Below, one piece after another: positions 55,207 to 64,000 of a stretch of DNA of 64,000 bases. Under the pieces are notes generated by a model. That model worked only from the letters and a program-made list of their open reading frames with translations. It searched no databases and was not told where the DNA came from. The number at the start of each line of letters is the position of its first letter. Position 1 is the stretch's first letter. This DNA comes from Apteryx mantelli (lineage: Eukaryota; Chordata; Aves; Apterygiformes; Apterygidae), in assembly GCF_036417845.1 (NCBI RefSeq), contig NC_089985.1:26060583-26124582 (forward strand). The letters run 5' to 3'. Position numbers and translations under genes: made by a program.

Positions 55207-57458
55207 TAGACTATGATTTTAGGATTAATGATAGCAAGAGACAATGCAGTTACTCTGGGCTGCATGGAACATCTAAGTGCTCATAGGTGTTCAGTGCCAC
55301 CTTGTGGCAATCGAAGATTTAATCAAAAATTTTTAAAGCCTCAGTGTTGTCACTTCAACTTTTTATTTAAGAAAATCGAACATAATTAACAGTACTGTAG
55401 CAGAAGAATTACATCATGTCCAAACTGTACAGTCTGGCTAATAGTAGAGCTTTAAACACACCATAATCCAAACAAGACTCTTCTTGCTGGAACAGCAAGG
55501 ACAAGGAAAGATTTAGTTAGGGCTGGTCTAACTACAGCCTTTGTACTAGTTTAACTACACTAGTTATAAGTATGACTTTTATACAAACATAATTAAATCA
55601 GTATAACCTCTAATGTGGATACATTTAGCAAATACTTCCAATTTGCCACATTAAGAAACTCCTCTCATAGAATATAGAAACATTCAAAAGCAAAAGCATG
55701 AAAAGCATTTAAAAAGAAGCGCCCATTGAGAAATTCAGCTGTAGAACATTACTGTTGCAAGTACAGACTTGCTGCGCTCGGTGTACAAGTTCACGCTCCA
55801 CTGTAAACGCACCATGCCAAAAAGCCGCCCTGACCCGCACGTGAAGATGGGCCAAAGGGCCAGCGCCAGCGCCTCATCCCTGCGGGACGGGACGCGGGAA
55901 CGAGGCTGGTCCTGAGGGGGAGAAAGCCTGGAGCCAGTCACAACACTGCTTCTCGCCAGCTGCGACAGCGTTATGATGTTTTCCGCAATCGATACGGTGG
56001 AAGATTTGAGCAGCGCTCATTTGTAAGCAGTTTCTGAAACTCCTTTGGCTCAGAAGCACATTCAGTGTGGCAATAACATGTACGTACTCATATAACCAAG
56101 GCAATGCCCACAATCCTCCCAGCTCCCTTGAAAGAAATTATCTCTAACCCATTCCTAAGACTCCCCTCTTGAAACTGAACTGATCCTGACCTCCTGAAAT
56201 GAATTTCATACTGAGAGTAGTCTTCCTCCAGCTGCCTGGGCCATTAATTCCTGTCAAGAGTTACTGGCAGTAAATCTGCTAAAATATATTCTATTCTTGT
56301 ATTCTCTACCGGATGCCCTTTTCGCTGATTCCTGAAGTTCATTCCTTGCAGTCTGTCTCACACACAGCTCAGGAATCCGGGAGTCTAACTCTCCAGACAC
56401 CACATGGCTTTGAACTGCACCTCAGTCACTGCGCAAGGTTATTATTAAATATTCTAAATCCGGAATGCACGATAGCTATTTTTATCGAAAGTATTACACA
56501 GAGCCAGTAAAGTCTGCAACAGAATCACCTTGATGAGGAGGAGCTGGAAATCATGGGTTAATGAACACAAATGGGAGCCAGGAGCTAGGGACATGCCTGG
56601 CTCTGTCCCAAAAACACCAGCTGACCACGATCAGCTCGCTGGAAACTTCAGAGGATCTCAAACCAGGCCATGTATTTGGGTGCCTAACACAGATTAAGGA
56701 GTATCAATTCAGGCACTTGGACTTGAAAAATATTGGCCTGCCCTTCAGCTCACTGGAAAGGAAATATGAGGTAAATATTTGTTTACCTCATATTTGAGAT
56801 GTTTAATGCTCAAATACACAGACAGCTTCGGGATCCTCAAATGCACTAGAGCGCAGAGAGGGTTCCTGGGCGCGAATAACGACGCTGCAAGACCGGGCTG
56901 CAGCAGAGGGTGCTGCCAGGCTGCGAGCAGCCGGGGCGGTGGGGCGAGCAGTGAGGGGGCAGCTGACAGCCAGGCGCTTTCGCACGCGGACGGGTCCTTC
57001 GCAGCAACAGCAGGGAGCAGAGCGTGGCGATGGTTTCTGGTAGCCAGTTTGGGGCCTGGCTGTGGTTTTTAACGGTCAGTTTGATGGAAATCAGCATTGT
57101 TGCCAGGTAAGAACGGTGGCTAAAGCGTCCTGGGCTGGAGACTTTAGTGTTTACTGAAAAGTTGGAAAAGCAAGAACTGTGAAATAGGCATTGTTGCAGT
57201 TACTATTTGAAGTATGACCGAACTAAAAAGGCATACCCTGGAAAAGGACTTTTGCAAAAGGTTTGCAAAACCGGGAATTTTCCCTTAAGGACAGCAAAGA
57301 CTAATATTGAATGCTTTTACATCTTATACATTTTAATGTTTAACTGCCAGAAACGAAGTTTTGAAAACTTAGCAGTAGGCTGTGTTTTGCTCTTGACAAG
57401 GCGAGAGGGTATTTATTCCCCGGGTTGTGCCCTCCGCGGGCGAGAGCTCCCGGGCGGC

Positions 57459-57472
57459 GGGGGGGGGGGGGG
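57459..57472 (+). repeat. G14 run in CpG-rich intergenic sequence
   Basis: Fourteen consecutive G residues within GC-rich sequence about 1.1 kb upstream of the BCL10 ATG. It is a likely site of sequencing-length error or polymorphism. Confidence 0.9.
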
Positions 57473-57899
57473 CCACGCGCTCCCGCCGGGAGCCCGGGCG
57501 GCGGCGCTGCCCCCTCTAGCGACCGGGGTTTCCTGTCTCGGCTGACACGGCGCTTCCCAGGCTTTGCAGTCGTTAAAAGCTCTACTCCATCTGCGAACAG
57601 GGATGCAACGGACAGCAGCCAAAGCAAACGTGTCCTTCATTTATTTCGTTAGAAGCTAGTTAATCAATTACAGATTTTTTTCAACAAATTAAAATTATCT
57701 CTTATGTCTCTCTGAGCACTTCATGCTTTGCTTTCCCGTTTCTTTCCTACTTCTACACTCTTGTCAGCATCCGTGCTTCCCTTCATGCTTACTCTATGAA
57801 CTCTTTTCAGGAAATATTTTCTTCCCTCTCCAAAGGTGTTTTTCTAATCCAATCTCCTCTAATTTTCCTTGCTGTCGGTCACCTCTCTTGCCGCTGGTG

Positions 57900-59110
57900 C
57901 CCAGCCTCTCTCCACAACTACTCCACCTCGACGTCTGTACCGCGTTCTCCCGCACAGCGCAGGGCCGGCTGAGGGCAGCCTCCCGCACAGCTTGCCGTGC
58001 TCCCAGCCCTCCTTTCCAAAAGCGCGCTCCGCTTCTTCTGGAAGCTCGGTAGCTAAAAACGGAGAAACCGCCTTATCTTTTACCTGAGCGTGGAGCCCCG
58101 GAAAACCGGAACGACAGAACGGGAGCGGAGGGCACCCCGCCTTCGCGGGCCTGCGGTGGGCGCTGCTAATCAGCCGCTGCCCCATCAAGAGACGCTCCTT
58201 TCCCCGATACCGCTTCGGAGCCTCCTCGCGCGCCGGGCGAACGCGGCTCAGCGCGCAGCGGCCGCGCCGCGCGTCATCGCTCACGTCACTAAAGCGCTGC
58301 GCGCGGGGCACCGGCGCGCGGCAGCTCTCGCTCAGCCCGGCCGAGGAGCCCCAAAACGGAGCCCGGCGGCAGCACCACGAAACCGCCCGCCCGCGTCTGC
58401 GCACGCGCGCGTGGGCGGGGCCTGGCCGCGGCCGGCAGCACCGCCCCCTGCGCGGGGGCGGCCGGGAGCGCGCGCTGATTCGCCGCGGGGCGGGGCGGGG
58501 CGGGGCCAGCCCGGCGGGGGCGGGGGCCGGAAGCGCTGTCGCGACCGGTTTTCCCCGGCGGCGGCGGCGGCGCCCGGTTTCCGCTATGGAGGGTCTGGGC
58601 CCGGGGGCTGCGGGGCGGCTGCTGACGGAGGACGAGATGGCGGAGGTGAAGAAGGAAGTAAGTGGTGGGCAGGGCTGGGAGGCCGGGGTGCCCCCGGGGT
58701 CGGAGCGGCGGTGGGGGCCCGGGCTGCGGGGAGCCGGAAGCGCCGTCGGAGCGGGGAGACGCCAACGGCCGCAGGGCCGCCAGCCGGCTGCGTGCGCGCG
58801 CCCCCGCCGCGGGGAGCTCCGGAGGGGGAGGGGGAGCGGGGGCGGTCACGTGCGGCTGTGGCGGCCGGGCAGCGCGGGCCGGGCCGGGCCGGGCCCCCGG
58901 CGCCTGCGAGCGGGGCGGGGGCAGCGCCCGCCGGGCCTCGGGAGCGCTTGGGGCTCCGGGAAGCGACGCGCGGAAGCCTGGCTGGGCCCCGGTATTTACT
59001 TGCACGGTCAGTTCTCCTTAGTTTTCATTTTTGTACTGCTTGGCGCTGTTTTGAGGCCGGAGTAGCAGGGGGCCCTGGGTACCGCGATGAGGGACAGGGT
59101 GGCAATGACG
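57900..59110. promoter_or_regulatory. BCL10: BCL10 CpG-island promoter
   Basis: A dense CpG island covers the start of BCL10. Visible elements are a CRE-half-like TCACGTCAC (58281-58289), an NRF1-type TGCGCACGCGC (58398-58408), a GC box GTGGGCGGGG (58411-58420), three tandem GGGGCGGGGC units (58487-58507), a further GGCGGGGGCGGGGGCC (58513-58528) and a short GGC repeat (about 58557-58572) just before the ATG. There is no TATA box at a useful distance, so this is a typical TATA-less housekeeping promoter with probable dispersed starts around 58500-58560. An E-box CACGTG (58847-58852) lies in early intron 1. Such islands often fire in both directions, so an antisense transcript toward DDAH1 is possible. 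Confidence 0.8.
58586..58657 (+). CDS. BCL10: BCL10 coding exon 1
   Basis: BCL10 is the CARD adaptor that polymerises on CARMA/CARD-coiled-coil scaffolds and recruits MALT1 to activate NF-kB in the cytoplasm. This first coding exon has 24 codons: MEGLGPGAAGRLLTEDEMAE then VKKE, ending in phase 0 at donor GTAAGT. The part LTEDEMAEVKKE aligns with human LTEEDLTEVKKD at the beginning of CARD helix 1. The Gly/Ala-rich lead makes the exon 5 codons longer than the 19 in human, and this extension shifts all later numbering by +5. The start is chosen because it is the first ATG after the GC-box cluster (CCGCTATGG, purine at +4) and the frame leads straight into the conserved motif. Longer GC-rich frames overlapping here in other registers are composition artefacts. 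Confidence 0.95.
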
Positions 59111-62100
59111 AGTAACTAATATAGTCGCCAAAAGTTATTTGCAAATGTGCTTCTCTTGGCGTTAACAAGACTGGCTCTTGTAGAGCATGGACGTTTGTAT
59201 TTAATACCTATTTTTCTGAGGCTTTTCTGATGCATTCTTGACGTTTCCCTGTTTATTCACTGATGCTTGGAATCTGACAATTATTTCTAAATTAAAATCA
59301 AAAGAAAGAAGCTGTTGAAATCGTGATGGATCACAGCTGCAAACCCCCAGGAACACGAAGAGAGCATTGCTAATTAGGAGTTGTCTTTTAGTCTTGATGA
59401 TACTCTGTTGGGGCAGATTTGGCCACACTGCTGCAAACATTTGCCAAGAGTTAAGTGTGCAGCTGAGGAACATCGGTGCAACAACTTAGTCATGAGAACT
59501 CTATTTTACTGCGAATTTTGTATGCTCTTACATTAGACAACAATCATGCAACCCGTGTGCTTTGTGAAAAATCACCACCAGTCACTAAAATTTAAGACAA
59601 CTTACCCAGAAACCGAGAGGGAGGATACAAATATTCTGTGGGAAAAAAGAAAGTTCTTTTAGTTTTCATTCTAAGCAGAGATAGGATTCTATATTTTCTT
59701 TCTGGGAAACTGTCTTCCATCCTGGTTCAGTCTAAAACTAAACATTTGTTTGCTAGACTGTAAAACAAGCAATGCACTAACCAACTTCATGGTCTGAAAG
59801 GAACAGGTACTGTTTGTTTTTTGGGTTTTTTTTTGTTTTTTTTGTTTTTTTTTAAACATCCACCACAGTTTGTCATTTATTTCTTGACCATACATAACAT
59901 CTGTTTACAATGTTTTATATTTGACTATTTTTGTCATATATGCTCCTTTAAAACATACAAACTTCTTCTATAGACTTTCTCTGTTTGATTTTTCTCCTCA
60001 CATGTCTTTTAACGTTATCATCATTAGTTCGGTAAAGAATATTGAAATTTGGTTTCTTAAAAGCTTAATGTTTATGCAGTTTTCTTTACTTGCTTTGTCA
60101 TAACTTTTTGAGGCATGTTTTTCAAGTTATTTCTTGCTTCTATAGAACCACAGGGTAATACTGCATTAGTTAACAGATAGTAGTTAAAAAAAGAAATTCA
60201 GGGGAGGAACTGCATAAGCCAGACCATATATGTAACATGATATGTAAGTTAATTGTGTAAGTGACTGAAGTCACATCTTCTTGTTTTTACAGAAGTGCAC
60301 CTATGTCAAATCAGCCCTTAATCTTATAGGATCTCCTGTACTGATTGGAGAACCTGATGGAAACCTAATGTGTAGTAGAAAATAACATTAGTTTTATCAT
60401 CAAAACACAATAAATCTGACTTTAGAGCTTCTCCTCTCAGATTTAAAATGTTGCAGCCTCATGATACAAAATGCTGGTTCAGTATAAGGTTTCTTAGCAG
60501 TTTCAAAGTTGTTCAAGTAACTTTGATTAACCTTGCAATGATGAGTTTTGGACCAAATGAGGCATTGGTCTGTCCTTTCGCTGTCAGCACAGTACTGGTA
60601 TAATTTTACCAGTCACTGTGTGAGCATAAAATTGCAATTGTTTGTCCGTGCCTTGTCTAGATTAGATGATGGACAAGTTGGCTGCTTTATCAGGTACTAT
60701 GCAGAACCAGCTTAACCATTGTGAAAGCATAGCTGCAATAAAAATTTAGTTCCAAATTAATGTCGGTCAAAATGTTCTTATAGATTACATGTGGAATAGG
60801 AGGGCAGACTGCCTCTAGTCATTTGATCTGCTGCTTTGGTAAAGGAAGAATGTAAATCTTGTATCCTAGGTAAAAATGTCAGGTTGTTAAATGTATTCTT
60901 GCATAGAATTTTGTGCATTTTATTTTTATTTTTTGTGTATTGACAAACAGTTATTGCTTGTCACTCTGATGGTTGTGTTGCATTGACGGCTAGCTAAAAA
61001 AAAAAAGTTTGGGATTCTGCCTGCATCATTGCTTATGTTCTCTTCTATGCATTTGTCTTAAAGCTGTGCAAAAGCAAAGATTCAGTTTTAAAGTTTTATT
61101 TCTTCTTGGCTGAAGATGTTATCTTTATCTGAAGCTGAAATTACAGTTGCATTGGGTTGAATGTATTAGGATAATTAAAACATGTTAAATTTTATGTTGA
61201 GGAGTAGAACACCCAAACAATTTCTGCTGTCTTTTGCTGGCACTGTGCAAATGCTATCAGGTTTTTTGGCATCTGAGATCAAGTATATTGATATTTAAAG
61301 AAATACTACTTTTTTTCCTCCTGTAAAAACTGTCTCTGCTTCTCCCTACCATTTTGTCACGTTAGTGAAGGCATAAGGCCACTGCCTACGTAGTTGTGAA
61401 CATCTTACCATGTGACATCCCTGTTCTAATGCATATGCAGTGAATTGTGATGCAGCATTTCTGTTTTGCGAACAACCCTGTATATACTGTGTGACAGCAT
61501 ACCTCAGAAGGTTCGCTCACAAGAATGATCTAGCCTGGGTAAACTTCTCCTTGGGAGGATTTATAGAAATTGGAATTGTATGTTAAAGAGTTGTTGGGAG
61601 GCAATGAGTGGTACGACATGTTGATATAGAGAAAAATATATGTAGAGCTGCTGTTCTAATGTATTTACTCTTTCAGTCCCTTATAAACTGTTAACCTATA
61701 AGGACAGTGCAGAGGGGAATTCAGAATTGATGCACTTCATACACTGTAAGACTCATTACAGGAAGACGTTAGTCAAAACATCATCTTCTTTCTATAACAA
61801 CTCTCTATATTCTTCTAATGTTGAAAATTTTATCAACTCTTAAGTTTCAGAGTTTGTTGACTGCTTCCTCCTGGTGGTAGGATGAGATTTGTATGAGAAA
61901 TTAATAAATTTGTATTGCCTGCAAAGTTCCTAGGCATTGAAGCGTGGGCTTGTTGCAGTTAGACACTTAGGATTATTCCAGAGCACCTTAAATTGATATG
62001 AGTTGTAGTGTTGCCCTTTTCTGTTCTTACCATGTCTGTTATGCCAGCACTAGTGCCCATGTGACGGCACAGTAAACTGGATCAGGTAATTAATCTGGCT

Positions 62101-63213
62101 GGAAAAAAAACTGTCAAATCAGTTTCCTGAACTGAATCCTCTCATGCAGCAGTGCAAGCGAAAGAGTGGGAATACCTAGCTGTGATGCAGAGGGGACTGC
62201 ACCTTTGCACTTAAACTAGGTTCGGCTACCATGGATCTGCACCCTTTTTTTTAATTTTAATGTTATAACCAATGTGATGATGATGGTCTACTGCCAAAAG
62301 CCTTTCTTTCTCCTCCTTTGTCCATGCTCTTTGGACCTTTTCATTAGCAACTGTGTGGCATCACATCCAGCATGACAGGATGTTTATTGATTGCTTAGTT
62401 TTTGTTGGATTCCCTGAGGGGGACTGCAAGAACAGATTTTTACTTTGCTGTACTTAGTCAACTAGGTGAGGAAGTACAGGAAGGCTTTTGTTTCTTCTTT
62501 AATTAAGAATTATTGGTGCTATCCCTAGCACAGTATGCTAGAGAGTATTTTGCTGCTTGTAGTAACCTGTCCTAAAGTGTCCATGTCTGTCTCTTTTTTT
62601 TTTTCCAGCTTTTTCTCCACTTCTGTTTACTGAACCAGTAAATTTCTATAAAGCAAAAAGTCATTTTTATCTTTTATTTTTTAAATGCTGCTTTCACTGA
62701 ATCTAATCTCAAGAAGCAGCAGGGTACCTGAAAATTTTCTTTAGGAAAAAGTTTTAACTGTTTCTTTCCATCTCTTCACATCTCTTTTTAACTAGAGGTT
62801 TTTAAAAATCTTTTTTCTTTTTCTGAATCAAATGAGACAACTTTGTTATGTTGGGAAAAAATTATCTTCAGATAATTTTTGGCTAGTGTATATCTGACTT
62901 CTTGTGTATTTCCATACAGTGAAAAATGCTGGCAAGGAAAATTGCCAATTTTGTAGTACTATATGAAATAAGATGTATTTTTTCATGTAAAAAGATACCA
63001 TTTGTGACTAATGAAAGAGGTAAGTAAATTCGATAATGGTCTAAAAATCATGGTGTTTTTTAGATAGGAGCACTGATAAAAATCTCTGCTAGTTAACATG
63101 GTGGCAGCTTTAAAAACTGTTTCATCAGCCTGTAGCAAAATCATATAGATTTCCAATATAGGCTTCTAATTAAATGGAAAGGTTGGCTAATTCTAGTTTG
63201 TTTTGTCTTCTAG
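58658..63213 (+). other. BCL10: BCL10 intron 1
   Basis: A phase-0 intron of 4556 nt from GTAAGT to TTTTGTCTTCTAG. The first 400 nt are part of the CpG island with the CACGTG motif; the rest is AT-rich with T-rich tracts (59818-59853). A strong-looking but apparently unused acceptor (T11 then CCAG, AG at 62607-62608) lies upstream of the real one. No repeat family or RNA gene was recognised with confidence. Confidence 0.88.
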
Positions 63214-63502
63214 GCTTTAGAAAGGATGCGTCCTTATTTGTGTGACAAAATTATAGCGGAGAGACACTTCGATTACCTACGTTCAAAGAAAATACTCACT
63301 AGAGAGGACACAGAAGAAATTTCTTCTCGATCTTCCAGTAGGAAAAAAACTGGAAAGTTGTTGGACTACTTAGCAGAAAACCCAAAGGGACTAGATGCTT
63401 TGATTGAATCTATCAGGCGAGAAAGAACACAAAACTTCCTGTTACAAAAGATAACTGATATAGTGTTGAAAGTCAAAAATGAAAAACTTGAAGCTCTCAA
63501 AG
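63214..63502 (+). CDS. BCL10: BCL10 coding exon 2 (CARD)
   Basis: This 289-nt exon encodes 96 codons plus one base and carries nearly the whole CARD (about residues 25-106 here). It begins ALERMRPYLCDKIIAERHFD and continues YLRSKKILTREDTEEISSRS to LDYLAENPKGLDALIES and KLEALKG. The CARD core Leu whose loss blocks human BCL10 signalling (L41) is conserved at CTA 63277-63279, next to the conserved Arg. Lysines matching human K31 and K63, reported ubiquitin acceptor sites, are kept. The stretch after the CARD leads into the region that binds MALT1 in human. The exon ends in phase 1 (AAAG before GTGAGAAG) within the Gly codon of LKG. The frame is clean. The C-terminal Ser/Thr-rich exon is outside the window, so the gene is partial here. 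Confidence 0.97.
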
Positions 63503-64000
63503 GTGAGAAGTTTATACTGGTATCTTTTGTGATAGAAATTTTTATTTTGAGGAACTGCAAAATTAAACTCCCACAATTCTTTAATAGGTGTTTCTTAGGG
63601 ATTTTTTGCTTCTTCTAGTGTTTGGGACAACATTCTTGGAAACCTGCTTTGTAGGGCAAGCAAACATCACCAGTCTGGGTTTCAGATACCAGGGCATGTG
63701 TCCTGGCTTTGTCATCTTACTATTTGAACACATCATAAATAACAAATTATAAAAAAATACCATGAGTTATTACAATGGATAAGTCTGTTTCCACATTTCA
63801 GTTTTGCTTTCTATGAGATTCTAATGCAGAGCTCAAAATAGGTGGTTATCTTCCATCTTTCTTTTCTCTTGAAGCTATTTACTGCCGTGGCAGGATGCTC
63901 TGGTTTTGTTAAACTGTACATCTTAACAGAAGATAAGCCAGCAAATGCAAGCTGAGGGGAATTCTCATGAATGCCTTCAGTGCTAACACTTAAAATTAGA
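63503..64000 (+). other. BCL10: BCL10 intron 2 (5' portion)
   Basis: The donor GTGAGA is followed by about 500 nt of AT-rich sequence to the window edge. Reading on past the donor adds about 38 residues of non-BCL10 sequence before a stop, consistent with intron. No other feature is seen. Confidence 0.85.

Larger units (their letters stand above)
54742..57899. other. DDAH1-BCL10 intergenic region
   Basis: About 3.2 kb between the DDAH1 3' end and the BCL10 CpG island. Apart from the minus-strand ORF noted separately there is no coding evidence. GC content rises at 56860-57060 and 57420-57560, the latter with a G14 run at 57459-57472. A kappaB-like sequence, GGGAATTTTCCC, is at 57273-57284. 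The long frames between 57340 and 57650 on both strands follow GC-rich composition and have no domains. Confidence 0.7.

Noticed and set aside
57859-58404. A 181-codon minus-strand ORF upstream of BCL10
   Set aside because: Arg/Ala-rich composition follows the GC-rich DNA and no domain is visible. It may lie in a divergent non-coding transcript, but there is no support for a protein.
58547-58556. GGTTTTCCCC as an NF-kB site at the BCL10 start
   Set aside because: On the opposite strand it is GGGGAAAACC, which breaks the pyrimidine positions of the kappaB consensus.
58289-59005. A 238-codon minus-strand ORF antisense to BCL10 exon 1
   Set aside because: Low-complexity Pro/Ala/Arg sequence explained by CpG-island composition.
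58090-59115. A 341-codon + strand ORF across the BCL10 promoter
   Set aside because: It is open because the CpG island lacks AT-rich stop codons. It is in a different frame from BCL10 exon 1, is dominated by Gly, Ala, Arg and Pro, and crosses the BCL10 donor.
62585-62610. Strong polypyrimidine tract plus CCAG in BCL10 intron 1
   Set aside because: No matching donor or coding continuation follows; the real acceptor at 63212-63213 is supported by the CARD sequence. Treated as a decoy site.
63226-63618. BCL10 exon 2 frame read as a single 130-codon ORF
   Set aside because: The conserved sequence begins upstream of the ATG at acceptor 63212-63213 and ends at donor 63503; the last ~38 residues are intron.

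Overview
This window is vertebrate nuclear DNA, almost certainly from a bird. The exon sequences are amniote-type with GT-AG introns. A recent CR1 LINE ends in the ATTCTGTG-type 3' octamer repeat typical of avian CR1. Older L3/CR1-like and MIR-like fragments are scattered in the introns. There are no bacterial-type genes, operons, CRISPR arrays, rRNAs or recognisable tRNAs.

Two protein-coding genes lie in tandem on the + strand. The first is DDAH1 (dimethylarginine dimethylaminohydrolase 1). Its coding exons 2-6 are present at 35371-35470, 36639-36712, 37338-37457, 49353-49496 and 49965-50081, with a TGA stop and a 3' UTR of about 4.5 kb. Joined, the exons give 184 codons, the same number as human residues 102-285, with all intron phases matching. 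Exon 1 lies outside the window to the left, so 1-35370 is the 3' part of DDAH1 intron 1. That intron holds repeats and a few CpG-rich patches but no convincing coding exon.

The second gene is BCL10 (CARD adaptor of the CARMA-BCL10-MALT1 signalosome). Its CpG-island promoter spans about 57.9-59.1 kb, exon 1 is 58586-58657 and exon 2, carrying most of the CARD, is 63214-63502. The last exon (Ser/Thr-rich C-terminus) lies beyond position 64000. The DDAH1-BCL10 order and relative orientation match the human 1p22 region.

The two genes have unrelated jobs: DDAH1 degrades methylarginine inhibitors of nitric oxide synthase, and BCL10 relays antigen-receptor and CARD-CARMA signals to NF-kB. I see no sign that they form a functional unit beyond conserved linkage.

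I did not find a new biological system. The leads most worth checking are: an unidentified 79-codon minus-strand ORF with its own AATAAA just downstream of DDAH1; CpG-rich patches in DDAH1 intron 1 that could be alternative promoters for a short DDAH1 isoform, one of them split by the CR1 insertion; a cluster of miRNA seed matches at the end of the DDAH1 3' UTR; and a 20-bp perfect palindrome built on TAATTA.
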